Assembly (NCBI GenBank): GCA_016931895.1 | Contig: JAFGDY010000006.1 | Location: 1-33,788, forward strand | DNA length: 33,788 bases | Reading direction: 5' to 3' | From: Anaerolineae bacterium | GTDB lineage: Bacteria > Chloroflexota > Anaerolineae > 4572-78 > J111 | Shown: piece by piece, positions 23,937-31,522 of the stretch | Layout: every line of letters starts with the position of its first letter | How positions within the stretch are numbered: position 1 is the stretch's first letter | Notes under the pieces: generated by a model | Told to the model about the DNA's origin: nothing | Database searches by the model: none | What the model saw: only the letters and a program-made list of their open reading frames with translations | Translations under genes and position numbers: made by a program

Positions 23937-25312
23937 TGACAACTTTAACCACTACCCCCAAAACAAAAGACAAACTATTGGCGGCCGGCGTTTTTTCGCT
24001 CAAGGAGGTTGAAGCCATTTCGGCCAAGTTCAACGAGCCGGAGTGGCTGCGCCAGAAACGCCGCATCAGTTGGGCCGTTTTTGAAGAAACGCCTATGCCT
24101 ACCACCGCCGACGAGGATTGGCGGCGCACCGATTTGCGCAAGATCAAGTGGGAAAAATTCAAATTGGCCGACCCGTCGGTGCTGGAATGTGTAGGGCAAC
24201 AGATCAATAACCTGGCCGATCTGCCGGAAGATATGCGCGACGCCGTAGAGCAAGAATATCCCGCCGCCGGGCGGTTGATCATTGCCAACGGCCGGCCTGT
24301 TTATTATGAGCTTGACCCGGACGTGGCGGCCCAGGGAGTTATTTTTTCCGATCTCTCCACCGCCGTGGCCAAACATCCCGCCCTGGTAGAAAAATATCTG
24401 GGGGCCGAGGCCGTACCGCCCTCAAATAGCAAATTTGCCGCGCTCAACAGCGCCCTGTGGCAGGGGGGGGTCTTTCTTTACCTGCCCAAAGAGGTGGAGG
24501 TGGAAAAACCATTTCAGGTAGCTTACATTCTTGACGGTGAAGGCAGCGCTATCTTCCCGCGCGCGTTGCTGGTGGCCGACCGCTTTGCCAGCGCCACTTA
24601 TATTGAAGAAAACATTTCTTGCGGCCAACACGGCCAGGCCCTCAATGCCGGCGTTACCGAAATTTATACCCTGGCAGGGGCGCAAATTCGGCATGTGGAT
24701 GTACAGCGTTGGGGCCAGGATGTTTATAATTTCAACGTCAAATGCTCGGTGAGTCAAAACGACAGCACCGTGATCTGGGAAACCGGCCAACTGGGGGGAC
24801 GTTTGACCAAGAGCTATTACAACAGCCTGCTGCCGGGCGATGGCTCAACCATGGAGTTCAACGGCGTCTACTTTATGGAAGGCAAACAACATCTTGATCT
24901 CGATTGCCTGATCCATCACTTCGGCCTGGCCACCACCGGCGACTTGTTGCTGCACGGCGCGCTCAAAGACAAAAGCCGCAGCGTATTTACCGGGCTGATT
25001 AAAATTGAGCCGTCCGGCCAGCAGACCAACTCGTATTTAAAAAACGAAAACTTGCTCCTGGACCGCTCCGCCCGCTCCGACTCCATCCCCAGCCTGGAAA
25101 TTGACGCCAACGACGTGCGGGCCTCGCACGGAGCCACGGTGAGTAAGATTGAGGAAGAGTACGTTTTTTACCTGATGAGCCGGGGCATTCCGCGCAACAC
25201 CGCGGTGCGGATGGTGGTCGAGGGCTTTTTCTACAAAGTGTTCGACCGGATGTACAACGAGCGCGTGCGGCAAAAACTGTTCAATGCGGTTTCCGCCAAA
25301 ATTGGCGATTAA
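23936..25312 (+). CDS. sufD: Fe-S cluster assembly protein SufD
   Basis: SufD is the 458-residue partner of SufB and shares its C-terminal beta-helix fold (DLLLHGALKDKSRSVFTGLI and [20 protein letters not shown]). Its ATG overlaps the SufB stop by one base (TAATG), so production is coupled. SufD helps iron entry into the SufBC2D scaffold. Length is normal. Three hundred and forty-three bases of palindrome-rich sequence separate it from sufS, although the rest of the operon is tightly packed. Confidence 0.94.
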   Translation: MTTLTTTPKTKDKLLAAGVFSLKEVEAISAKFNEPEWLRQKRRISWAVFEETPMPTTADEDWRRTDLRKIKWEKFKLADPSVLECVGQQINNLADLPEDMRDAVEQEYPAAGRLIIANGRPVYYELDPDVAAQGVIFSDLSTAVAKHPALVEKYLGAEAVPPSNSKFAALNSALWQGGVFLYLPKEVEVEKPFQVAYILDGEGSAIFPRALLVADRFASATYIEENISCGQHGQALNAGVTEIYTLAGAQIRHVDVQRWGQDVYNFNVKCSVSQNDSTVIWETGQLGGRLTKSYYNSLLPGDGSTMEFNGVYFMEGKQHLDLDCLIHHFGLATTGDLLLHGALKDKSRSVFTGLIKIEPSGQQTNSYLKNENLLLDRSARSDSIPSLEIDANDVRASHGATVSKIEEEYVFYLMSRGIPRNTAVRMVVEGFFYKVFDRMYNERVRQKLFNAVSAKIGD

Positions 25313-25460
25313 ACTCTTCTCGTTTCCAAACACAATATGGGGGTGAGGTTTTTGTGTTAGACGCAGGTTGTGGAGATCTTTGGGGGCGCTGATGATGAGG
25401 GCTAAAAGAAACGGCTCGAGGAATAGCAATAGTCAGTCGGCCGATGTTGTTGAAATCTCC

Positions 25461-25498
25461 ACCGGGAAATATCCGGCTTTCACCGGGAAAAATCCGGC
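25461..25498. repeat. Tandem pair of small palindromes (CCGG...CCGG)
   Basis: ACCGGGAAATATCCGGC (25461-25477) and ACCGGGAAAAATCCGGC (25482-25498) differ at one base and have a 21-bp period. Each carries a CCGG at both ends of its core and can fold on itself. They look like small palindromic repeats or paired protein-binding sites. Confidence 0.55.
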
Positions 25499-25509
25499 CT
25501 GGTCTAAGG

Positions 25510-25559
25510 AAGCAGGGAACGCATGGCGACAGCAAAAGGCTGTTGCTGCGTCCCTGCTT
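25510..25559. repeat. Long hairpin upstream of sufS
   Basis: AAGCAGGGA (25510-25518) pairs with TCCCTGCTT (25551-25559). The stem continues through CGCA/TGCG with one bulged A and then through GCGACAGC/GCTGTTGC with one mismatch, to an AAAAG loop. No long T-run follows on +, so it is a poor terminator. It is more like a palindromic repeat or an mRNA-stability element that splits sufCBD from sufS. Confidence 0.6.
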
Positions 25560-25655
25560 ACCTTATAATCCAATGATAAACCGCCAGTTTGTAAAACAAG
25601 GCGTTTCATAGTAGAGTTGTAAACGTGTCACCTGCCTACCAGGAGCCAACACCTT

Positions 25656-26879
25656 ATGTTTAATGTTCATGCCATTCGGCAAGATTTTCCCATCTTGCAG
25701 CAAAAAGCCAATGGCAAGCCGCTGGTTTATCTGGATAATTCGGCCAGTTCGCAGAAACCGCTTTCTGTCATTGAGGCCATGAACACCTTTTACCGCGAGT
25801 ACAATGCCAACGTGCATCGCGGCATTTATCAGCTTAGCGAAAAAGCCTCGGTAGCCTACGAAACGGCCCGCAAAAAAGTGGGCCGTTTCATCAACGCCCG
25901 CAGTTGGCGCGAGATAATTTTTACCCGCAATGCCACCGAGAGCATCAACCTGGTGGCCTACACCTGGGGACAAACCAACATCAAAGCCGGGGATGTCATT
26001 TTGACCAGCGAAATGGAGCATCACGCCAACATCGTCCCCTGGCAGCAGTTGGCCGCCCGCACCGGGGCCACGGTCAAATATATCCCCATAGACGAACGGG
26101 GTTGTTTGAACATGGCCGCTTTTGAGGAGTTGTTGACTCCCGCCGTCAAACTGGTTACAATTACGCAAATGAGCAATACCCTGGGCACCATCACCCCCGT
26201 TGGCGAAATTGGGCAAAAAGCGCACGCAATAGGGGCGTTGCTGCTGCTGGATGGGGCGCAGGCCGTGCCCCACATGCCCACCGACGTGCAGGCCTTTGAT
26301 TGCGACTTTCTGGCTTTTTCCGGACACAAAATGTTGGGGCCAACCGGCATTGGCGTATTGTGGGGGCGTAAAGAAATCCTGGCCCAGATGCCGCCCTTTA
26401 TGAGCGGCGGCGACATGATCAAGCGGGTCACTTTTGAGGAGGCCGACTGGAACGATTTGCCCTGGAAATTTGAGGCAGGCACGCCCTCCATTGCCGAGGC
26501 CATTGGGCTGGGGTATGCCGTGGATTATTTGAATAATTTGGGTATGCACCACGTTCGGCAGCACGAGATTGCGCTGACCACTTACGCCCTGGCCCGGTTA
26601 GGCCAGGTGGAAGGCCTGCGTATCTACGGCCCGCATGCCCCCACCTCTCGCGGTGGGGCCGTGGCTTTTACTCTGGGCAACATCCATCCGCACGACGTGG
26701 CGGCGGTGCTGGATAGGGAAGGCATTGCCGTGCGGGCCGGTCATCATTGCACTATGCCGCTCCATGCCAGATTGGGCCTCCAGGCCACCACCCGGGCCAG
26801 TTTTTACATTTATAATCTGCCGGAAGAAGTAGACCGCCTGGCCGAGGCGCTGGATAAAACCAGAGAATTGTTAGGCTAA
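25656..26879 (+). CDS. sufS: Cysteine desulfurase SufS
   Basis: This PLP enzyme takes sulfur from cysteine and hands it to SufU and then SufB. The 407 residues are normal for group II desulfurases. The PLP lysine lies in FSGHKMLGPTGIG (K225) and the catalytic Cys in RAGHHCTMPLH (C365). TEMEHHANIVPWQ-type segments (SEMEHHANIVPWQQL) mark the SufS class. AGGAG lies about ten bases before the ATG. sufU follows after 42 bases containing a short tandem repeat (CTAAACCTAAT, 26889-26912). Confidence 0.95.
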   Translation: MFNVHAIRQDFPILQQKANGKPLVYLDNSASSQKPLSVIEAMNTFYREYNANVHRGIYQLSEKASVAYETARKKVGRFINARSWREIIFTRNATESINLVAYTWGQTNIKAGDVILTSEMEHHANIVPWQQLAARTGATVKYIPIDERGCLNMAAFEELLTPAVKLVTITQMSNTLGTITPVGEIGQKAHAIGALLLLDGAQAVPHMPTDVQAFDCDFLAFSGHKMLGPTGIGVLWGRKEILAQMPPFMSGGDMIKRVTFEEADWNDLPWKFEAGTPSIAEAIGLGYAVDYLNNLGMHHVRQHEIALTTYALARLGQVEGLRIYGPHAPTSRGGAVAFTLGNIHPHDVAAVLDREGIAVRAGHHCTMPLHARLGLQATTRASFYIYNLPEEVDRLAEALDKTRELLG

Positions 26880-26921
26880 TCTGGATTATCTAAACCTAAT
26901 CTAAACCTAATTCTAAACATT

Positions 26922-27326
26922 ATGGACGACTTTTACCGGGAAAACATACTGGACCATTATCGCCACCCACGCCATGCCGGCACGCTGGAAAATCCAACCC
27001 ATTCTCACCAGGAGGATAATCCACTGTGTGGCGATGTGATTCGTATTGACCTGCACGTTGATGAAAACAATGTTATTGACCAGGTGGCCTTTCAGGGCAA
27101 AGGCTGCGCCATCAGCCAGGCCAGCGCCAGCATGCTCACCGAAATGATCCAGGGCAAAACTCTGGAAGAGGCCAAACAAATTGGTAAAGAGGATATTTTA
27201 GAGGCGCTGGGCATTGAAATTGGCCCGGTGCGCATGAAGTGCGCCCTGCTCTCGCTCAAAGTGCTTAAAGCCGGGGTTTACGGCCTGCGCGAAGAGGATT
27301 GGAACACCGAAGATGACGACTGGTAG
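26922..27326 (+). CDS. sufU: Zinc-dependent sulfurtransferase SufU
   Basis: This 134-residue IscU-like protein has the SufU ligands C36 and D38 in NPLCGD, C62 in GKGCAISQAS, and C107 in RMKCALL. The SufU-type insertion between the second and third cysteines is also present. SufU binds zinc, accepts persulfide from SufS and relays it to SufB. It lies directly downstream of sufS, as in Bacillus and other Gram-positive-type operons. The Asp/Trp-rich C-terminal tail is unusual in composition but short. Confidence 0.93.
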   Translation: MDDFYRENILDHYRHPRHAGTLENPTHSHQEDNPLCGDVIRIDLHVDENNVIDQVAFQGKGCAISQASASMLTEMIQGKTLEEAKQIGKEDILEALGIEIGPVRMKCALLSLKVLKAGVYGLREEDWNTEDDDW

Positions 27327-27338
27327 GGAAGGGGGAAA

Positions 27339-27650
27339 ATGGCTGAATTCATTAAAGTAGCCCAAACATCGGACCTGGCGCCCGGCCAAAAGATGCTGGT
27401 TGAATACGAAGACGACGACGTGGGCCTGTTCAACCTTGACGGAAAGTTTTATGCCATCTCCGATGTATGCACCCACGATAACGGCCCTCTGGTGGAAGGC
27501 GAGCTGGACGGCGAGTGGATTGTGTGCCCGCGACATGGGGCGCGTTTTAACGTTAAAACCGGCCAGCAGACCATGCCCGCCTTTGCGCCGGTGCCGTTGT
27601 ACGAAGTTAAAGTTGCGGGCGACGATATTCTCATTGCGCCAAAAGAATAA
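27339..27650 (+). CDS. Rieske [2Fe-2S] ferredoxin-like protein
   Basis: A 103-residue single-domain Rieske protein with both halves of the cluster motif: CTH (C44, H46) and CPRHG (C63, H66). It lacks a signal peptide or membrane helix, so it belongs with the soluble NirD/BphF-like ferredoxins rather than bc1-type Rieske subunits. It lies 12 bases after sufU with GGGAAGGGGG before the ATG, and so is part of the suf operon. An electron-supply role in cluster assembly is plausible but unproven. Confidence 0.9.
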   Translation: MAEFIKVAQTSDLAPGQKMLVEYEDDDVGLFNLDGKFYAISDVCTHDNGPLVEGELDGEWIVCPRHGARFNVKTGQQTMPAFAPVPLYEVKVAGDDILIAPKE

Positions 27651-27734
27651 AGTTGCAGGCCGATCAGTAATCAAAAAGCCTGTTCACCAAAGGTGACATT
27701 TGGCCCGTTATCTTATCTTGTACGAGGAGGAATG

Positions 27735-28064
27735 ATGTCTGAAGAAACCGTTAATAATGAAGTTACCGAAGAGAATGGTGTAACCGAAGAATCGGTGCGA
27801 GAAGCCCTGCGCGGAGTGATGGACCCCGAACTCCATCTTGACGTGGTCACTTTGGGTTTGATCAGAGAGATTGATCTGGAAAGCACGCCGGTTCATGTTA
27901 AAATGGTGTTGACCACGCCCTTTTGCCCTTACGGCCCCTGGATGGTAGGCCAGATCAAAGAGATGGCTGAATACGCGGTTGGGGATGAAGTTAAGGTTGA
28001 GGTTTTAGCCGAGCAGTGGCACCCCGAAATGATGGAAGACCCTACCCTACTGGGTTTTTTCTAA
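27735..28064 (+). CDS. MIP18/DUF59 family Fe-S assembly protein (SufT-like)
   Basis: A 109-residue protein; after an acidic N-terminus (about 20 residues) comes a DUF59 domain with MDPELHLDVVTLGLI and LTTPFCPYGPW (the conserved Cys of the family). Such proteins act late in Fe-S delivery. The ATG at 27735 is preferred (AGGAGG 4 bases upstream), although an adjacent in-frame ATG at 27732 exists and the frame is open from 27693. It is the last gene of the suf operon. ACCC-tact-GGGT and six T (28044-28060) at its very end may form a weak terminator. Confidence 0.85.
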   Translation: MSEETVNNEVTEENGVTEESVREALRGVMDPELHLDVVTLGLIREIDLESTPVHVKMVLTTPFCPYGPWMVGQIKEMAEYAVGDEVKVEVLAEQWHPEMMEDPTLLGFF

Positions 28065-28516
28065 AAATTTAGAAATGTGTTTACCCCTTAAATCCCTCCG
28101 TTAACGGGGGAACAGAGAGGAATAAAACTTGCCCCAAAATCCAACACCCTCTTTTGATTTGCCCAAAAGGGCGTAAGCAGGTAAGATTATTTACAATCAA
28201 AACATTTCATCCTCCAGAAGATTATGACCGATTCAATTGTAATCCCGGGAAAAAATTGTTGTACATGTATGAAGCGGGCGCGGTAGCCCCGCTCTCAACA
28301 GGAGAGAGTGGGTGGCTACGGTAGCCCGCATCGCCGTGTGGCAACGACGATGAGACTCTCAAGCAGACCTGCGATTACAATTGATTTGTTTAGCCGGCCA
28401 TAGCGGTCAATAATTTAATATTAATCTTACTGAGCAGGCTCATCGTCAGGTGTACGGTGAGTTTTTTGTTTTTAAGGCCCGCAATATTTAGGGTTCAGAC
28501 AAAAAAGGAGGCCATC
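28065..28516 (+). other. Non-coding region between the suf operon and the cysteine synthase gene
   Basis: These 452 bases hold no gene. There is a perfect 10-bp palindrome CCGTTAACGG (28098-28107), a GCCC-aaaa-GGGC hairpin (28161-28172) and the 152-bp structured element at 28233-28384. The cysteine synthase ribosome site (AAGGAG, 28505-28510) closes the region. Confidence 0.6.
28233..28384. ncRNA. 152-bp strongly folded element bounded by a perfect 12-bp inverted repeat
   Basis: TCAATTGTAATC (28233-28244) and its exact complement (28373-28384) close the element. Inside, GCGGGC (28274-28279) pairs with GCCCGC (28324-28329), GTAGCC (28283-28288) with GGCTAC (28314-28319), and CTCTC (28292-28296) with GAGAG (28302-28306 or 28304-28308), forming one long central arm. 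A third domain (28330-28372) contains TCG/CGA pairings. It matches no riboswitch or RNA class I recognise. Terminal repeats also fit a small non-autonomous transposable element, but no target-site duplication is visible. No strand is assigned. Confidence 0.5.
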
Positions 28517-29497
28517 ATGGCCTTTATAGAAACAATGGAAAAAACGCAAACAAAAACTGCCTTTGTCACCAAACGGCCGGCCGAACCCCGGCCCCTGGGT
28601 GATAGTTTGTTAGCCCGCATTGGCCACACCCCCTTGTTACCTCTGCATCGCCTGGCCTGCGCCGAGGGAATCTCGCCCAGGGTGGTGATTTTTGCCAAGG
28701 CGGAATGGTTTAATGCCGGCGGCTCGGTAAAGGCCCGGCCCGCCCTGGCCATGATTGAAGACGGGGAAAGAACGGGTTTACTGACCCCGGCTAAAACCAT
28801 CGTCGAGGCCACCTCTGGCAATACCGGCATTGCCCTGGCCATGATTGGCGCGGCCAAAGGCTACAAAGTCACCCTGGTAATGCCCGCCAACGCCAGCCAG
28901 GAACGCAAAGACATCTTGCTTGCCTACGGCGCAGAGTTGGTGCTCACCGACCCCCTGGCAGGCATTGACGGTTCCATTCGCACGGCCAACGAGATGCTGG
29001 CTCAAAACCCGGAACGCTACTTCCGGCCCGACCAGTACAACAACCTGGTCAACTGGCAGGCGCACTTTCATACCACCGGCGTGGAAATTTGGCAGCAGAC
29101 CGGGGGCGCCGTAACCCACTTTTTGGCCGGCATTGGCACCGGCGGAACCTTGATGGGCACAGGCCGGCGTTTGAAAGGATTTAACGCCAATATCCAGGTG
29201 ATGGCGGTGGAACCGGCAGACGAATTGGGCGTTATTGAAGGTTTGAAACACATGGAAACCAGCATCGTGCCTCAAATCTACGACCCCCACTTCCCTGACC
29301 GCAAAATTGCCGTCCGCCCCAACGAGACCCGCGAGATGGCCCGCCGCCTGGCCCTGGAAGAGGGTTTGTTTGTAGGCTACTCCGCCGGGGCCGCCGCCTG
29401 GGCCTCAATTCAATTAGCCAAAACCCTTGAGGAAGACAGCGTGATTGTGACGGTTTTCCCCGACGGCGGCGAAAAATATCTCAGCGTGGCCAGATAG
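28517..29497 (+). CDS. PLP-dependent cysteine synthase family protein (CysK/CysM-like)
   Basis: This enzyme would make cysteine from an activated serine and sulfide. ATG 28517 has AAAAAGGAGG upstream; the frame is open from 28457, but those extra residues have no ribosome site. The protein has 326 residues. The PLP lysine lies in NAGGSVKARPA (K72), where most relatives have NPGGSVKDR. The phosphate and substrate loops are SGNTG (100-104) and GIGTGGTL. No CBS domains follow. Cysteine made here could feed the SufS desulfurase, whose operon lies just upstream. O-acetylserine, O-phosphoserine or a related substrate cannot be told apart. Confidence 0.88.
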   Translation: MAFIETMEKTQTKTAFVTKRPAEPRPLGDSLLARIGHTPLLPLHRLACAEGISPRVVIFAKAEWFNAGGSVKARPALAMIEDGERTGLLTPAKTIVEATSGNTGIALAMIGAAKGYKVTLVMPANASQERKDILLAYGAELVLTDPLAGIDGSIRTANEMLAQNPERYFRPDQYNNLVNWQAHFHTTGVEIWQQTGGAVTHFLAGIGTGGTLMGTGRRLKGFNANIQVMAVEPADELGVIEGLKHMETSIVPQIYDPHFPDRKIAVRPNETREMARRLALEEGLFVGYSAGAAAWASIQLAKTLEEDSVIVTVFPDGGEKYLSVAR

Positions 29498-29602
29498 CGG
29501 CGCTTCAATTTGTTATGACCATTCTCCTATGGCAAAATGCCTTAACCTGGCGCATACTCAAAGTCAGCAAAGTGAGTTAGTGCCATAGAAGAGGTTTTTT
29601 TA

Positions 29603-30001
29603 GTGGGCATATCAAACCCTCGCCTTCTCATCGCCGAACCCGATCACGACATTCGGGCGTCGTTAGAGATATACTTCAAAAACAACGGCTACGAGATTCG
29701 GGCAGTGGAGGCTGCCGACGAAATCTTAAAAGTGTGCCGTCCCTGGCAACCCAACGTTATTCTCATCAGCGACGAGTTTACCGGGACAGACCCTTATCAG
29801 ATTTGCCGGGATTTATTGGACGACACCCTGACCGGCCACATTCCCATCGTCATGCTGCTCCATCTTAACGAGCGCCGCGCCCGGCTGGAGGCCCTGGAGG
29901 TGGGAGTCAACGACATCATCACCAAACCCTTTGATATTGAGGAATTGCGATTGCGGATTGAAGCGGCCATCCGCCTTTCGACCATGCGTTTGGAAGCCTG
30001 A
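29603..30001 (+). CDS. Receiver-domain-only protein (atypical response regulator)
   Basis: The 132 residues form one CheY-like receiver with no output domain. It starts at GTG 29603 (GAAGAGG 15-9 bases upstream). The acidic site near the N-terminus (AEPDHD) and the conserved Lys in ITKPFDIEEL are present. At the phospho-acceptor position the sequence reads NVILISDEFTG. Aligned on the TGTDPYQIC segment, the usual Asp falls on Ser, with an Asp one residue later. The switch Thr/Ser position reads VMLLHL, so it is Leu. It may be a phosphorylation-independent receiver or bind a partner constitutively. No kinase gene is nearby. Confidence 0.82.
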   Translation: MGISNPRLLIAEPDHDIRASLEIYFKNNGYEIRAVEAADEILKVCRPWQPNVILISDEFTGTDPYQICRDLLDDTLTGHIPIVMLLHLNERRARLEALEVGVNDIITKPFDIEELRLRIEAAIRLSTMRLEA

Positions 30002-30043
30002 TTTGAACGGATAGTTTTTGCCGTTTGGCTAACAATGAGTACT

Positions 30044-30079
30044 ATACGGTATCTGCCGGTGTAGATACCGTATTTTTTT
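30044..30079 (+). terminator. Rho-independent terminator before lysC
   Basis: ATACGGTATCT (30044-30054) pairs perfectly with AGATACCGTAT (30063-30073) around an 8-nt loop, followed by seven T (30073-30079). It should end the receiver-gene transcript. Because it lies only 20 bases before the aspartate kinase start, it could also act as an attenuator for lysC. Confidence 0.88.
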
Positions 30080-30099
30080 GCGTAAGGGGGACCTGAACC

Positions 30100-31512
30100 T
30101 TGCTGATTGTAATGAAATTTGGCGGCACTTCGGTGGGGAGTGTCCAGGCTTTAGAAAAAGTGGTTGAAATTGTGAAAAAGGCGAAGGCCCAAGGCCATCA
30201 GTTGGTGGTTGTGGTTTCGGCCATGAGCGGCGTAACCGACTTGCTGCTCAATGCGGCCTATGCCGCCGCAGCCGGCCACGAAGAGGGCGCCGGCCAGGCG
30301 CGGACGCAAATTGCCCAAAAACACACCGAGGCCCTGTACCATTTTTTAGAAAAAAATTCTGAACGGCAAGTGATGCTAACCCGCATCAACGCCCTGCTGG
30401 CCGAATTCACGGCCTTATGCCACGGCATCAACGTATTGGGTGAATTGACCCCGCGCGCCCTGGACGTGATTGGGGGCCTGGGCGAACGGATGAGCGCGCC
30501 TCAGGTGGCCGCCATTCTGAGCCACGCGGGCGTGCCGGCGCAAGACATCCCGGCCACCGACCTGATTGTAACGGATAATCGTTTTGGCTCTGCCGTGCCA
30601 TTGATTGAGCAAACCGGGCAAAAGGCGCAGGCGGGCTTGCGCCCCGTTTTGGCTAAGGGCAAAGTGGCGGTGGTCACTGGCTTTATTGGGGCCACCGCAG
30701 ACGGCGTGCAAACCACCCTGGGCCGCGGCGGCAGCGATTATTCGGCCACCATTCTGGGCCGCGCCCTGGGCGCCGATGAGGTGTGGATTTGGACCGACGT
30801 TAACGGCGTGATGACGGCCGACCCGCGCGTAGTGCCGGAGGCGCACCCCATCACATACCTGTCTTATGCCGAGGTGAGCGAGTTATCTTATTTTGGGGCC
30901 AAAGTGCTCCATTCTCAGGCCATCCGCCCGGCCCGGCGGGCCAATATTCCGGTGCGTATCCTCAACACCTTTGCGCCTGACCACCCCGGCACCCTTATCA
31001 CCGCCGAAGCCAAAGAGTCTACCAAAACCGTTAAGGCCGTCACCGCTATCAAAAATATGAGCTTGATTAGCCTGGAAGGCCAGGGCATGGCCGGTATCCC
31101 CGGCGTGGCCGGCCGCACCTTTACCGCTGTGGCCCGCACCGATACCAATATTTTGATGATCAGCCAGGCCTCGTCGGAGCAGGCCATTTGTTTTGTGGTC
31201 CCAACATCTGATGTACCCAAAGTGGTTGCCTCACTGGAAAATGAATTGGCCCGCGAGATCGAGCGGCGCGATTTTGACCGGATTAAGGTGGAAGATGACA
31301 CCGTGATTCTGGCGGTAGTGGGGGCGGGAATGAAAGGCACCCCCGGGGTCAGCGGGCGCTTGTTTGGGGCGATGGGCCGGGAAAAGGTGAATGTGATTGC
31401 CATTGCCCAGGGCAGCAGCGAGTTCAATATTTCATTGGTGGTGGCCAAGGGCGAGGCGGATAAGGCTGTCCGGGTGATTCACCAGGAATTTGAATTGGAG
31501 AAACCGGATTGA
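30100..31512 (+). CDS. lysC: Aspartate kinase
   Basis: It phosphorylates aspartate, the first step to lysine, threonine and methionine. TTG 30100 is chosen because AAGGGGG lies about 9 bases upstream. An ATG at 30112 would remove four residues. The 470-residue protein has KFGGTSVGS at the N-terminus, the kinase core with GFIGATADG and TTLGRGGSDYSA, and two C-terminal ACT domains (about 325-465) for feedback control (SSEQAICFVV and SSEFNISLVV). Its length matches the long monofunctional class, related to the kinase half of ThrA. No homoserine dehydrogenase domain is fused. Confidence 0.94.
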   Translation: MLIVMKFGGTSVGSVQALEKVVEIVKKAKAQGHQLVVVVSAMSGVTDLLLNAAYAAAAGHEEGAGQARTQIAQKHTEALYHFLEKNSERQVMLTRINALLAEFTALCHGINVLGELTPRALDVIGGLGERMSAPQVAAILSHAGVPAQDIPATDLIVTDNRFGSAVPLIEQTGQKAQAGLRPVLAKGKVAVVTGFIGATADGVQTTLGRGGSDYSATILGRALGADEVWIWTDVNGVMTADPRVVPEAHPITYLSYAEVSELSYFGAKVLHSQAIRPARRANIPVRILNTFAPDHPGTLITAEAKESTKTVKAVTAIKNMSLISLEGQGMAGIPGVAGRTFTAVARTDTNILMISQASSEQAICFVVPTSDVPKVVASLENELAREIERRDFDRIKVEDDTVILAVVGAGMKGTPGVSGRLFGAMGREKVNVIAIAQGSSEFNISLVVAKGEADKAVRVIHQEFELEKPD

Positions 31513-31522
31513 GCAGGGGCTG

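Larger units (their letters stand above)
25313..25655 (+). other. Palindrome-rich gap between sufD and sufS
   Basis: No gene is seen. The first 140 bases are unremarkable. From 25460 there is a pair of 21-bp-period direct repeats and then a near-perfect hairpin of about 22 bp (25510-25559), followed at 25564-25569 by a TATAAT that could serve as a -10. TTGCTG at 25543-25548 is only 15 bp upstream of it. The sufS ribosome site (AGGAG) is near 25641-25645. Confidence 0.5.

Noticed and set aside
25461-25498. CRISPR-like tandem repeats
   Set aside because: There are only two copies, with a 4-base gap between them, no spacers and no cas genes in the window.
25563-26564. 333-codon frame on - antisense to sufS
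   Set aside because: sufS is certain on the other strand. The antisense frame has no family features or ribosome site.
28233-28384. Known RNA such as RNase P, SRP, tmRNA or group II intron domain
   Set aside because: I could not find the core motifs of those RNAs. No intron-encoded reverse transcriptase is present.
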